Positions 1 through 8,406 of a stretch of 64,000 nt of DNA are shown piece by piece. The stretch covers positions 1 through 64,000 of the forward strand of contig NZ_JFKC01000015.1 of the NCBI RefSeq assembly GCF_002115805.1, in the 5' to 3' direction. The notes under the pieces were generated by a model, which was not told the DNA's origin, searched no databases, and saw nothing but the letters and a program-made list of their open reading frames with translations. Every line of letters begins with the position of its first letter. Positions within the stretch are counted from its first letter, which is position 1. This DNA is from Marivita geojedonensis. GTDB lineage: Bacteria > Pseudomonadota > Alphaproteobacteria > Rhodobacterales > Rhodobacteraceae. A program made the position numbers and the translations under genes.

Positions 1-216
1 GAGTCGGGGCCGCTGGTCCGCAAGCGGAAAATTCGGGAAATCGGCAAAAAACTTCAATTTTCGACTAAGTAATTGTTTTAATTGTTTTTATTTCCACTTA
101 ACTCTTGAAAGCCCAATCAAAAACCAACCTGTTCTCGGACTTCAGGCGAAGAATCTGCGCTTATCCACAAGCTTACCCCCACCTGCCTCTGCGTCACCCT
201 CCAGACTCAGGCCGAG
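1..216. other. AT-rich intergenic stretch with a consensus DnaA box
   Basis: No convincing gene lies here. Positions 45-110 are strongly AT-rich for this genome and contain AATTGTTTT twice in a row near 71-88. A perfect DnaA box, TTATCCACA, lies at 161-169, followed by a weaker match (TTACCCCCA) from about 173. The segment is downstream of the carnitine operon end (217). The flanking gene on the left is outside the window, so this could equally be its promoter. No clear terminator for the carnitine operon is visible. Confidence 0.4.
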
Positions 217-1002
217 TCAGCGTCCCTTCCACACAGGATCGCGTTTTTCAGCAAAGGCCCGCGCACCTTCCTGCTGATCTTCTGACGCGTAAAGAACATC
301 AACCGTTGCCAGCTGTCGTTTGGTGATACGGTTCATCATATCCTGAAACCCGGTATCCTCGGCTTCGCGCACGATCTCCTTGATCGCCGCATAAACAAGG
401 GGAGGCCCGGACGCGAGAAGTGCGGCCATGCTGCGCGCCTCGGTCATGAGGGTGTCCGCAGGATGGATATGGTTCACGAAGCCCCAGCGCGCGGCTTCCT
501 CGACATCCAGCCACCGTCCGGTCAGCAACATCTCCATCGCGATGTGATAGGGGATCCGCTTGGGCAGTTTCACACTGGCCGCATCGGCAACGGTCCCCGA
601 GCGGATTTCCGGCAAGGCAAAGCTTGCGTGATCAGCCGCCAGAATGATGTCCGCGCTCAGGGCGAGTTCCAACCCACCACCGCAGCAGATTCCATTGACC
701 GCTGCGATGACCGGTTTGTTCAGGTCGCGCAGCTCCTGAAGCCCACCGAACCCGCCAACACCGTAATCGCCATCCACAGCGTCACCGTCGGCCGCCGCCT
801 TGAGATCCCAGCCCGGGCAGAAGAACTTGTCGCCTCCTCCGGTTATGATCGCCACACGCAGTTCCGGGTCGTCACGAAACGATCTGAACACCTCGCCCAT
901 GGCGCGGCTTGTCTGAAGGTCGATGGCATTCGCTTTGGGCCGGTTGAGCACCACTTCGAGGACATGACCGTCCCGTGTCACGTTTAAGGGGCTGTCCATC
1001 AT
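217..1002 (-). CDS. caiD: Carnitinyl-CoA dehydratase / crotonobetainyl-CoA hydratase family protein
   Basis: The 261-aa protein has the length of E. coli CaiD and belongs to the enoyl-CoA hydratase/isomerase superfamily. The oxyanion-hole motif GICCGGGLELAL and the downstream SFALPEI segment place two glutamates at the CaiD catalytic positions. The expected reaction is reversible hydration of crotonobetainyl-CoA to L-carnitinyl-CoA in the cytoplasm. The start is one of two adjacent ATG codons (1002 or 999); the first overlaps the upstream gene's TGA as ATGA, which implies translational coupling. It is the last gene of the minus-strand operon. Another short-chain enoyl-CoA hydratase role is possible, but the carnitine context favours CaiD. 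Confidence 0.85.
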   Translation of the reverse strand: MMDSPLNVTRDGHVLEVVLNRPKANAIDLQTSRAMGEVFRSFRDDPELRVAIITGGGDKFFCPGWDLKAAADGDAVDGDYGVGGFGGLQELRDLNKPVIAAVNGICCGGGLELALSADIILAADHASFALPEIRSGTVADAASVKLPKRIPYHIAMEMLLTGRWLDVEEAARWGFVNHIHPADTLMTEARSMAALLASGPPLVYAAIKEIVREAEDTGFQDMMNRITKRQLATVDVLYASEDQQEGARAFAEKRDPVWKGR

Positions 1003-3002
1003 GTCTCCTCTCGTATCAGCGCATCCGCCACAACCGCGCGGTTCGGTGTCACGATCAGTGGGTTGATTTCAATTTCGGCCACCCGTCCCTCCTGCGCAAT
1101 GACATAGTTCTGAAGGGACATCACGGACTGGATGACGCTGTCGCGATCCGCACCGGCAGACCCACGATACCCGCGGAGCAGCGGCGCAATCCGAAGCGCA
1201 TCGAGCGCCTGACCGACTTCAGCCTCCGTTACCGGGAGAAGGAGGGACTGCGTGTCCTGCCAAAGCTCGGTCAGGACACCCCCTGCCCCCAGGGTCAGAA
1301 CATAACCATGTGCCGGATCGGCAATCACACCGACCAGAAGCTCTGCCACGCTGCCGGTGATCATCTCTTCTATATAGAAGCGCTCTTCCGACATCTGTTG
1401 CGCAGCGCTGCGGAGGGCTGCCTCATCTGACAGTCCCAGCACAACGCCACCCGAGTCGGACTTGTGCGCCAGACCCCGTGCTTTCAGCACCACCGGATAA
1501 TGCCCGTCCGCTGCACGGCAGGCCTCATCGACCCCGTCAGCCTCTGCTCCGAACGGAATGTCCAGCCCGGCCTTCCGAAGCAGCGCCTTTGCAGCAGCCT
1601 CATCGCGCATCACCGTTTCACCATGCGCGCCCGGCAAAACCAGACTGCGCTCCGGATCGGGCGCAGAGCGGGAGTTATAGAGCGCTGCCAGTGCATCCAG
1701 CCCGGCTTCCAGCCCGTGGATCGGGAGGAGACCGGCCGCCATCAGCTTCAAGGACATGTCTTCAGGCATACAGTCCGGCAGAGACGCCAACAGCGCAATT
1801 CGCCGTCCCGTCTGTGCCCGGGCATGACGCGCTGCCGCTTCGACACAGTCCCATGCAGTCGTCCTGCATCGATCCGGTCTGGGATAGTCTACGACGATCA
1901 CCGTCAGTTCGGCTGGTCCGTCGGCCATGATCGCATAGACCTGCCCCATCCTGTCCGCGTCGTCCCAGATGAATGTATGGTAATCAAGTGGATTGGCGCG
2001 GGTCACGAGCGGGCCAAGCACCGCTTCCAGCCTGGAGTCCTGCTCAGGCGTCAGCGGAGCAAAACCCAGCCCTCGCGCGGTGCCGCCGTCGGCCATCAGG
2101 CTGGCTTCTCCTCCGGAACAGGACAGCGACGCAATTGGTCCCGGATGCACCGCTCCGAACAGATGTGCATGTTTGAGTGCCTCAAGCATCGCCTCGATGC
2201 TCGGCACCCGCACGATGCCCAAGCGGGCAAACAGCGCCTCTGCCCCTGCATCGGACCCGGCCAATGATGCGGTATGCGACAGCGCGGCCACCTGTGCGGC
2301 CTCGGACCGCCCTGATTTCAGTGCAATGATGGGCTTGCCCAGCCTGTGCGCAGCCTGCGCGAGCGCCTGAAGGGCCGTCACGTCCCCGACGCCTTCGATA
2401 TGCAGACCCAGCGCCGTGATGCGCGGATCCTCGATCAGATGCGCGGCCATCTCGGCCAAACCTGTCTGAGCCTGATTGCCCGCCGTCCCCAGAAAGGCGA
2501 TGGGCAAACCACGCCGCTGCATCGAGAGATTCAGCGCAATGTTGGAGCTTTGCGTCAGGATCGCAACACCGCGGTCTACGGGGACAAGGCCGTGCACATC
2601 CGGCCAGAGCGCCACGCGGTCGAGCGCATTGACGAAGCCATAGCAATTCGGCCCGACGATGGCCATCTCCCCGGCCGCATTCAGCAACGCGGCGTTCAGC
2701 GCAGCCCCATCGCCTGTTTCGGCAAATCCGCTGGCGAAGCAGACTGCACCTCCGGCACCTATGGCCGACAGGTCCCGCAAACAGTCAATGCTGGCCGCAC
2801 GGTTCACACCGATGAAGCAGGCGTCTGGCGCTGCCGGGATATCGCCAATGGTGCGGATTGCGCCTTCTGCAGTGGGGTGCACATGCCAGACCGGTCCGTC
2901 AAAACCGATGCGGTCGAGCGAACCCATCACCGACCTGCACCACGCACCGCCGCCGATCACGGCGACCGATGCGGGCCGGAACAGACGATCAAGCCCGCGC
3001 AT
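999..3002 (-). CDS. ADP-forming acyl-CoA synthetase (acetate-CoA ligase family)
   Basis: The 667-aa protein has the two-part architecture of NDP-forming acyl-CoA synthetases. A CoA-binding domain comes first (RPASVAVIGG near residue 10), then succinyl-CoA-synthetase-like flavodoxin domains, then an ATP-grasp domain at about 450-667 (YPVVLKARGLAHKSDSGGV). It should activate a carboxylic acid to its CoA ester; beside caiD and an acyl-CoA dehydrogenase the likely substrate is carnitine, crotonobetaine or gamma-butyrobetaine (inference). The ATG at 3002 is chosen because the frame upstream of it (to 3086) runs through a dispersed intergenic repeat and gives an atypical N-terminus. Confidence 0.8.
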   Translation of the reverse strand: MRGLDRLFRPASVAVIGGGAWCRSVMGSLDRIGFDGPVWHVHPTAEGAIRTIGDIPAAPDACFIGVNRAASIDCLRDLSAIGAGGAVCFASGFAETGDGAALNAALLNAAGEMAIVGPNCYGFVNALDRVALWPDVHGLVPVDRGVAILTQSSNIALNLSMQRRGLPIAFLGTAGNQAQTGLAEMAAHLIEDPRITALGLHIEGVGDVTALQALAQAAHRLGKPIIALKSGRSEAAQVAALSHTASLAGSDAGAEALFARLGIVRVPSIEAMLEALKHAHLFGAVHPGPIASLSCSGGEASLMADGGTARGLGFAPLTPEQDSRLEAVLGPLVTRANPLDYHTFIWDDADRMGQVYAIMADGPAELTVIVVDYPRPDRCRTTAWDCVEAAARHARAQTGRRIALLASLPDCMPEDMSLKLMAAGLLPIHGLEAGLDALAALYNSRSAPDPERSLVLPGAHGETVMRDEAAAKALLRKAGLDIPFGAEADGVDEACRAADGHYPVVLKARGLAHKSDSGGVVLGLSDEAALRSAAQQMSEERFYIEEMITGSVAELLVGVIADPAHGYVLTLGAGGVLTELWQDTQSLLLPVTEAEVGQALDALRIAPLLRGYRGSAGADRDSVIQSVMSLQNYVIAQEGRVAEIEINPLIVTPNRAVVADALIREET

Positions 3003-3098
3003 CACGATGCGTCGACGCCTCGTGGCGTTTCCGTCAACGGAAACGCCTGGGGTTCCACCCCAGACCCCGAGGTATTTTGAGCCCAAAGAAGCATGGCG
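3003..3098 (+). repeat. Dispersed intergenic palindromic repeat, copy 1
   Basis: Between the acyl-CoA dehydrogenase stop and the synthetase start lie nested palindromes (CGATGCGTCGACGC; GGCGTTTCCGTCAACGGAAACGCC in two arms of ten or more bases; TGGGGTTCCACCCCA). They are followed by a tail CCCCGAGGTATTTTGAGCCC and AAAGAAG. The same layout of palindromes plus a CCCCGA(A/G)GTATTTGAG tail recurs near 25313-25390 and, inverted, near 16240-16350. Confidence 0.7.
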
Positions 3099-4259
3099 TC
3101 ATGCCCCCAAAGGCCGCAGCAGATCGCGGCTGATGATGTGGCGCTGGATCTCGGATGTTCCGTCCCAGATCCGTTCGACCCGTGCATCGCGCCAGAAGCG
3201 TTCGATCGGATAGTCATCCATGAGCCCCATCCCACCGTGGATCTGCAGCGTCGCATCCGTCACCCGTGCCAGCATCTCGCTTGCGTAGAGCTTGGCGCTT
3301 GCGATCTCCCTGTTCGCAGGCAAACCCTGATCGAGCCGCCACGCCGCCGACAGGGTCAACCAGTCCGCCGCATCGATCTCGGTGATCATGTCGGCGATCT
3401 GAAAGCTGACGCCCTGAAACTTGCCGATCTGCTGACCGAACTGCTTGCGCTCGGCGGCGTAGGACAGCGCATGGTCGAACACCCGTCGCGCCCGGCCCAC
3501 GCTCATCGTCGCAACGGTGATCCGCGTGGCATAAAGCCAGGTGTTCATCACCTCGAACCCGCCATCGACCGCGCCCAGCACCTGCGCATCGCTCAACCGG
3601 CAATCGTCGAATTCGAGGATGCAGTTCTTGTAGCCCCGATGGCTGACAGACCTGTACCCTTCCCGTACGGTGAACCCCGGATGCCCACGGTCGACAAGGA
3701 AACAGGTGATCCGCTTCTTCGGTCCCTTCGGGGTCTCATCAACGCCTGTCGCCACGAAGACGATGAAGAAATCCGCGTGGTCGGCGCCCGAGATGAAATG
3801 CTTGGTCCCATTCACCACCCAATCGCCGCCATCGCGCCGCGCAGTGCAGGACATGCCGCGCACATCCGATCCGGCCTCGGGTTCGGTCATGGCGAGCGCG
3901 TCCATCCGTTCCCCCCGGACCGCCGGGAGCAGGTAGCGGTCTTTCTGATCTCCTTCGCAGGCCATCAGGATGTTCTGCGGTCGCCCGAAGAAATGCGTCA
4001 GCGCCATCGACCCGCGCCCCAACTCGCGCTCGACCAGTGCGAAGTCGAGATGGCTGAGACCCGCACCACCCACCTCTTCCGGGAAGTTGCAGGCGTAGAA
4101 CCCAAGGTCGATCACCTTGCGCTTGATCTCCTGTGCCACGTCATGCGGCACTTCACCTGTCCGCTCGACTTCCGCTTCATGCGGATAGATCTCGCGCTCC
4201 ACGAACTCGCGCACGGTGGAGACGATCATCTCCTGTTCGTCTGACAGCCCGAAATTCAT
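3099..4259 (-). CDS. Acyl-CoA dehydrogenase, CaiA-like
   Basis: The 386-aa flavoprotein has the standard acyl-CoA dehydrogenase length and motifs: the FAD/substrate segment ALAMTEPEAGSD near residue 120, ASAKLYASEMLARV, and the C-terminal WDGTSEIQ, whose Glu is the usual catalytic base. It would oxidise an acyl-CoA at C2-C3 and pass electrons to ETF. In this operon the substrate may be gamma-butyrobetainyl-CoA or its reverse, crotonobetainyl-CoA (inference). Its ATG overlaps the upstream gene stop as ATGA at 4256-4259. It is separated from the downstream synthetase by a repeat element. Confidence 0.85.
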   Translation of the reverse strand: MNFGLSDEQEMIVSTVREFVEREIYPHEAEVERTGEVPHDVAQEIKRKVIDLGFYACNFPEEVGGAGLSHLDFALVERELGRGSMALTHFFGRPQNILMACEGDQKDRYLLPAVRGERMDALAMTEPEAGSDVRGMSCTARRDGGDWVVNGTKHFISGADHADFFIVFVATGVDETPKGPKKRITCFLVDRGHPGFTVREGYRSVSHRGYKNCILEFDDCRLSDAQVLGAVDGGFEVMNTWLYATRITVATMSVGRARRVFDHALSYAAERKQFGQQIGKFQGVSFQIADMITEIDAADWLTLSAAWRLDQGLPANREIASAKLYASEMLARVTDATLQIHGGMGLMDDYPIERFWRDARVERIWDGTSEIQRHIISRDLLRPLGA

Positions 4260-5671
4260 GCGCCCGCCTCCGCGTGATGTGCGGCAAGTGCCTCGACCGC
4301 CTCAAGAACCTGCGGCAAAGGCGGACAGGAGCGGCGCGTTTCCAAAGACACGTGCAGCAGGAACTGGACGCATGTCGCCAGCACCGCATCGTCCGACGCC
4401 CGGCACATCTCGTGCCAAAGCCGCAGCTTCTTGCCCTCGCCCCGCGTCACCCGCGTGGTCACATAGATGTCCTCACCCGCATGGGTTTCGTTCAGATATT
4501 TAACAGTCGTTTCAGCCGTGAAATAGCTGTTGCCCGCCTCCACATAGGCGCGATCCGCGCCGACATGGGTCATCAATTCCTCGGAGGCATCGCTGAAAAG
4601 CTGTCCGTACCGCCCCTCATTCATATGTCCGTTCATGTCGGTCCAGTCGACGGGCACCACCCGGCGCACCGTGACCAGCGGCACGTCATCCCCAAGTGGC
4701 CCGCGCAGCATCGCGTCGTGATCGAGGATCAGCTTGCCCGCAGCCGCCCCCTGCTGCTTCAAACCGCGCAGGATGGCGACAAGGTTGTTGTCGCGCAGCC
4801 GTTCGAGATCGCGAATGCCCATATGCCCGGATTGCTTGTCCGACTGACCTGCAATCAGGTCCACCAGCTCATCCGTGAACTCCGGCACATCGGTCAGCTT
4901 GGTCCAGGGCCATTGCAGGCACGGCCCGAACTGCGCCATGAAGTGCCGCATCCCGGCCTCGCCGCCCGCCACGCGATAGGTCTCGAACAGGCCCATTTGC
5001 GCCCACCGCAGCCCGAACCCGTAGCGGATCGCATTGTCGATTTCCTCGGTTGTGGCGATGCCGTCTTTGACCAGCCAAAGCGCCTCGCGCCAGACCGCCT
5101 CAAGGAACCGGTCGGCGATATGGGCGTCGATCTCGGCCCGGACGTGCAAGGGGTACATGCCGATGGCGGTCAGGATCTCTTTCGCCCGCGCCACGGTTTC
5201 AGGGGAGGTCACCGCACTTGGCACGAGTTCGGCCAAGGGAAGCAGGTAGACCGGGTTGAACGGATGCGCGACGACGATCTGACCGGGACGCGCCGCGCCA
5301 TCCTGCAATTCCGACGGCTTGAACCCGGATGTCGATGACGCGAGCACCGCGCCTTCAGGGCAGGCCCCCTGAATTTCCGCAATCACCCGATGCTTGATGT
5401 CGAGCCGCTCCGGCACGCTTTCCTGTATCCAGTCCGCACCCGTCACCGCCTCGACCACTGACCCGACCAGCGTGATCTGCCCGCGCTTGGGCATGGGCGC
5501 TTCATAGAGCATCGGCAGCACGCGGCCCGCATTACCCATGACCTCGCCGATCTTCCGTTCCGCTTCGGGATCGGGGTCGAAGACACGCACCTCCCATCCC
5601 ATCAGTGCAAACCGCGCGGCCCAGCCGCCGCCAATCACGCCACCGCCGATGATGGCCGCTACCTTGGTCAT
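4256..5671 (-). CDS. lcdH: Carnitine 3-dehydrogenase fused to betainyl-CoA thioesterase
   Basis: The 471-aa protein is a fusion. Residues 1 to about 320 form a 3-hydroxyacyl-CoA-dehydrogenase-type domain with an N-terminal Rossmann motif (AAIIGGGVIGGGWAARF) and the HPFNPVYLLPLAE signature. Residues about 330-471 form a hotdog thioesterase domain with the D-x-N-x-H-x-N motif (WTDMNGHMNEGRYG). Such fusions are known in Sinorhizobium carnitine catabolism. The first half oxidises L-carnitine with NAD+ to 3-dehydrocarnitine; the second releases glycine betaine from betainyl-CoA. The ATG at 5671 overlaps the SDR stop (ATGA); the longer frame to 5749 lies inside the SDR gene. The intermediate step is supplied by the operon's BKACE enzyme. 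Confidence 0.9.
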   Translation of the reverse strand: MTKVAAIIGGGVIGGGWAARFALMGWEVRVFDPDPEAERKIGEVMGNAGRVLPMLYEAPMPKRGQITLVGSVVEAVTGADWIQESVPERLDIKHRVIAEIQGACPEGAVLASSTSGFKPSELQDGAARPGQIVVAHPFNPVYLLPLAELVPSAVTSPETVARAKEILTAIGMYPLHVRAEIDAHIADRFLEAVWREALWLVKDGIATTEEIDNAIRYGFGLRWAQMGLFETYRVAGGEAGMRHFMAQFGPCLQWPWTKLTDVPEFTDELVDLIAGQSDKQSGHMGIRDLERLRDNNLVAILRGLKQQGAAAGKLILDHDAMLRGPLGDDVPLVTVRRVVPVDWTDMNGHMNEGRYGQLFSDASEELMTHVGADRAYVEAGNSYFTAETTVKYLNETHAGEDIYVTTRVTRGEGKKLRLWHEMCRASDDAVLATCVQFLLHVSLETRRSCPPLPQVLEAVEALAAHHAEAGA

Positions 5672-6429
5672 GGTGTCAAAGTCTCCGTATGTCCGTCGAT
5701 GGCCAGGATCTGGCCGGAAATCCGTTTCGCCTGCGGCGAGGCGAGCCACGCCACCGTGTCCGCCACATCCTCAGCCGTTACCCAGGACCGCAGCGACACG
5801 CCTTTCACGTAAAGCGCGCGCACCTCGTCATGGGTCTTGCCCGAGGCCGCGGCCTCCATCGCCACCACCCGGTCCATCCGGTCGCCTTCGACAGCACCGG
5901 GGCAGATCGCGTTCACCCGCACGCCCGCGGGTCCAAGCTCCATCGCCAGCGTCTTCGTCAGGCCGACAATGCCCCATTTCGCCGTGGCGTAAGGCGAGCG
6001 CAGCGGATAGCCAAACTGACCGGCGGTCGAAGAGGTCAGGACGATCAACCCCTGCCCGGCCGCCCGCATCCGCCGCGCGGCCCAGCGACAAGTGAGGAAG
6101 GTGCCCGACAGGTTGACCTCTACACAGCGGTTCCAGTCCGCGAGGCTCAGGTCTTCGATCCGCCCCGCAGGCCCACCGACCCCGGCATTGGCGCAGACGA
6201 CATCGACGTGATCCCATGCCGCGTCGATCCGGTCGAAGAACGCCTGCATCTCCGCCTCGTCCGTCACGTCTGCCATGCAGGCGATTGCGCCAGGATATGC
6301 CTCGGCAAACCCCGCCACTGCGTGCGGGTCAGCATCGCAGATCGCAACCCGGTCGCCCTCGGCCGTGAACCGTTCGGCCATCGCGCGCCCGAGACCGGAC
6401 GCGCCGCCGGTGATCACGACATGCCTCAC
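5668..6429 (-). CDS. SDR family NAD(P)-dependent oxidoreductase
   Basis: The 253-aa classical short-chain dehydrogenase has the nucleotide-binding TGGASGLG at residues 8-15, NAGVGGPAG, a catalytic Ser in the STAGQFG segment and the Y-A-T-A-K catalytic motif. A GTG start at 6429 overlaps the upstream TGA as GTGA; the open frame beyond it lies within the SGNH hydrolase gene. Substrate is unknown. Inside the carnitine operon it may act on a hydroxylated quaternary ammonium intermediate, on D-carnitine, or on an alcohol freed by the neighbouring esterase (inference). Confidence 0.85.
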   Translation of the reverse strand: MRHVVITGGASGLGRAMAERFTAEGDRVAICDADPHAVAGFAEAYPGAIACMADVTDEAEMQAFFDRIDAAWDHVDVVCANAGVGGPAGRIEDLSLADWNRCVEVNLSGTFLTCRWAARRMRAAGQGLIVLTSSTAGQFGYPLRSPYATAKWGIVGLTKTLAMELGPAGVRVNAICPGAVEGDRMDRVVAMEAAASGKTHDEVRALYVKGVSLRSWVTAEDVADTVAWLASPQAKRISGQILAIDGHTETLTP

Positions 6430-7049
6430 AGCCGCGCCACCACGGCTTGAGCCATCGCGGCCCCCATCGCATGATGCGCCGCCACGTCCCAATGGACTCC
6501 ATCGACGGGCGACACGCTGACCACCGATCCGGCGTCAAAAAAGCCAACGCCCTGCCGGTCCGCCGCCGCCGCGATGAACCCGCTCAGACCCTGCTGCCGT
6601 GCCTCAGCCCCCGCGAAAACATCCTTCAACACGCCCGCTTCCAGAACGGGGACCGGCGACACCAGAAGAATGTCCTTCACCACCCCTTCGGCCCGCGTGG
6701 CAAGGATCAGACGTTCCAGCGACCGCGAGACCTCGAACGCTGTCACCGAAAACCGGTTCTTCAGGTCATTGGTCCCGAGCATCAGGACCATCAGGTCAAT
6801 CGGTGCATGGCTTTGCAGGATCGCGGGCAGCACGGTCAAACCATTGCGCATACCGCCTTCCACCATATCGTCATGCACGGTTGTCCGGCCCGGCAGCCCT
6901 TCCGAGATTACCTGATGGCCCGGCCCAAGAGCCTTGGCCATCACATCCGGCCAGCGATCCCCCGTCGCGTGCCGCGCAAACGCGCCCAGCTTCTCAAGCG
7001 GGGTCGTGCCGTGGGTGTTGCTGTCGCCGTAACATAAGATAACCGACAT
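6426..7049 (-). CDS. SGNH/GDSL-family hydrolase (candidate acylcarnitine esterase)
   Basis: The 207-aa protein carries the four SGNH blocks: block I is CYGDSNTHG near residue 6 (GDSN in place of GDSL), then an internal Gly, LMLGTNDL, and the catalytic pair DGVHW near the C-terminus. No signal peptide is seen, so it is probably cytoplasmic. The ATG at 7049 has a strong ribosome site (GGGAG, seven bases upstream). Its position in a carnitine catabolic operon suggests hydrolysis of O-acylcarnitines or another choline/carnitine ester (inference). Arylesterase-type members of the family are similar and cannot be excluded. Confidence 0.8.
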   Translation of the reverse strand: MSVILCYGDSNTHGTTPLEKLGAFARHATGDRWPDVMAKALGPGHQVISEGLPGRTTVHDDMVEGGMRNGLTVLPAILQSHAPIDLMVLMLGTNDLKNRFSVTAFEVSRSLERLILATRAEGVVKDILLVSPVPVLEAGVLKDVFAGAEARQQGLSGFIAAAADRQGVGFFDAGSVVSVSPVDGVHWDVAAHHAMGAAMAQAVVARL

Positions 7050-7059
7050 AATACTCTCC

Positions 7060-7425
7060 CTAGGGGCAACGCTGCAGGGGGACGATCTCGACACCATCCC
7101 AGATCGACAGCCGTTTGTTATCCGGAGACAACAGGATCAATTGCTCCATCTCATAGCTGCTGCCTTCGCCTGTGCAGGACATATTGAGCACCCAAGCGCG
7201 GTCAGGTCCGACAGGCTCTGCGAAAATGATGTCACAGGAATTCTCGTAACCGAGCATTTCCGTATCGGCGAGGTAGATCGGAGCCGGTGTAACCGACCCG
7301 ACGCGCGCGGCGTTTTCGCACCATGTCAGGTCAAAAGCCCAATACCCCGCCCATGGCGGGATTTCGGCCATGACCGGCCCAACCGCAGCACACAGCGCGA
7401 TCACCAATGTGCCTATCGCCTTCAT
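7060..7425 (-). CDS. Secreted protein of unknown function in the carnitine operon
   Basis: The 121-aa protein begins with a clear Sec signal peptide (MKAIGTLVIALCAAVGPVMA, cleavage before EIPPW). The mature part of about 100 residues contains four cysteines (WCENA, NSCDI, MSCTG and the C-terminal RCP), consistent with disulfides in the periplasm. I recognise no family. Its ATG overlaps the BKACE stop codon (ATGA at 7422-7425), so it is translationally coupled to the first gene of the operon. That makes a role linked to carnitine uptake or ester processing plausible, but no function can be assigned. Confidence 0.75.
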   Translation of the reverse strand: MKAIGTLVIALCAAVGPVMAEIPPWAGYWAFDLTWCENAARVGSVTPAPIYLADTEMLGYENSCDIIFAEPVGPDRAWVLNMSCTGEGSSYEMEQLILLSPDNKRLSIWDGVEIVPLQRCP

Positions 7426-8333
7426 CTCGGCGCGCGCTTGGTCAGGCCCAACATGTCGCGCACGGCCTGTGGTCCCATCACCTTGGCCCCCATGCCTTCA
7501 ACGATACCCACGGCCCGTTCAACCAGTTGGGCATTGGTGGCAAGCACGCCCTTGTCGAGCCACAGGTTGTCCTCCAGACCAACCCGCACATGACCGCCGG
7601 CAAGAACCGCCGCCGCCGCATAAGCCATCTGGTTCCGCCCCAATGAGAACGCGCTGAAGGTCCAATTGTCCGGTACGTTGTTCACCATCGCCATGAAGGT
7701 GTTGAGATCGTTCGGCGCCCCCCACGGAACCCCCATGCAAAGCTGCACGAGCGCGGGGTCTTCAAGGATGCCTTCCTTGACCAGTTCCTTGGCGAACCAC
7801 AGGTGCCCGGTGTCGAACGCTTCGATCTCGGCCTTCACCCCGAGATCGGTCATCATCTTCCCCATCGCCCGCAACATGCCCGGCGTATTCGTCATCACGT
7901 AATCGGCTTCGGCAAAATTCATCGTACCGCAGTCGAGCGTGCAGATCTCCGGCAGACACTCCGCCACATGCGCCACCCGCTCTTCGGCCCCGACCATGTC
8001 GGTCCCGTTCGGATTCACCGGCAGCGGGCTTTCGGTTGAGCCAAAGGTGATGTCGCCACCCATGCCCGCCGTCAGGTTCAACACCACATCAACCTCGGCA
8101 TCCCGAATGCGGTCCGTCACCTCGCGGTAGTATTCCAGCTTGCGAGACGGGGCTCCGGTTTCCGGGTCGCGGACATGACAATGCACAATCGCCGCCCCCG
8201 CCTTGGCCGCCGCGATGGCGCTTTCGGCGATCTCTTTCGGAGAGCGCGGCACATGCGGGCTGCGGTCTTGCGTGCCGCCCGATCCGGTTACGGCGCAGGT
8301 GATGAAGACCTCTTGGGTCATGGACAGCGGCAT
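7422..8333 (-). CDS. 3-keto acid cleavage enzyme (BKACE), dehydrocarnitine cleavage
   Basis: The 303-aa protein is a beta-keto acid cleavage enzyme (formerly DUF849), a Zn-dependent TIM barrel. The metal motif H-x-H is in IVHCHVRDPETG, and the family segments NLTAGMGGD, GLEDNLW and SPHVP are present. In carnitine catabolism this family condenses 3-dehydrocarnitine with acetyl-CoA to give betainyl-CoA and acetoacetate, matching the dehydrogenase-thioesterase fusion three genes downstream. The ATG at 8333 follows a strong GGGAGG at good spacing; the longer open frame to 8519 overlaps the divergent regulator. It is the first gene of the operon. Confidence 0.88.
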   Translation of the reverse strand: MPLSMTQEVFITCAVTGSGGTQDRSPHVPRSPKEIAESAIAAAKAGAAIVHCHVRDPETGAPSRKLEYYREVTDRIRDAEVDVVLNLTAGMGGDITFGSTESPLPVNPNGTDMVGAEERVAHVAECLPEICTLDCGTMNFAEADYVMTNTPGMLRAMGKMMTDLGVKAEIEAFDTGHLWFAKELVKEGILEDPALVQLCMGVPWGAPNDLNTFMAMVNNVPDNWTFSAFSLGRNQMAYAAAAVLAGGHVRVGLEDNLWLDKGVLATNAQLVERAVGIVEGMGAKVMGPQAVRDMLGLTKRAPR

Positions 8334-8406
8334 GGTGATCCTCCCTCGCGTTTCATCAGAGTTTGGCACTGGATTTTCGCTCAACCATGCGGATACGGTC
8401 AGCTTC
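8334..8406. promoter_or_regulatory. Divergent promoter region of carnitine operon and its regulator
   Basis: Only 73 bases separate the BKACE ATG (8333, minus strand) from the regulator ATG (8407, plus strand). This compact space must hold both promoters and the regulator's operator. No clear inverted repeat is evident by eye. The BKACE ribosome site GGGAGG lies at the left edge. Confidence 0.6.

Noticed and set aside
1-216. Chromosomal replication origin
   Set aside because: Only one perfect DnaA box is visible, and gene orientation in the window does not fit an origin at its left end.
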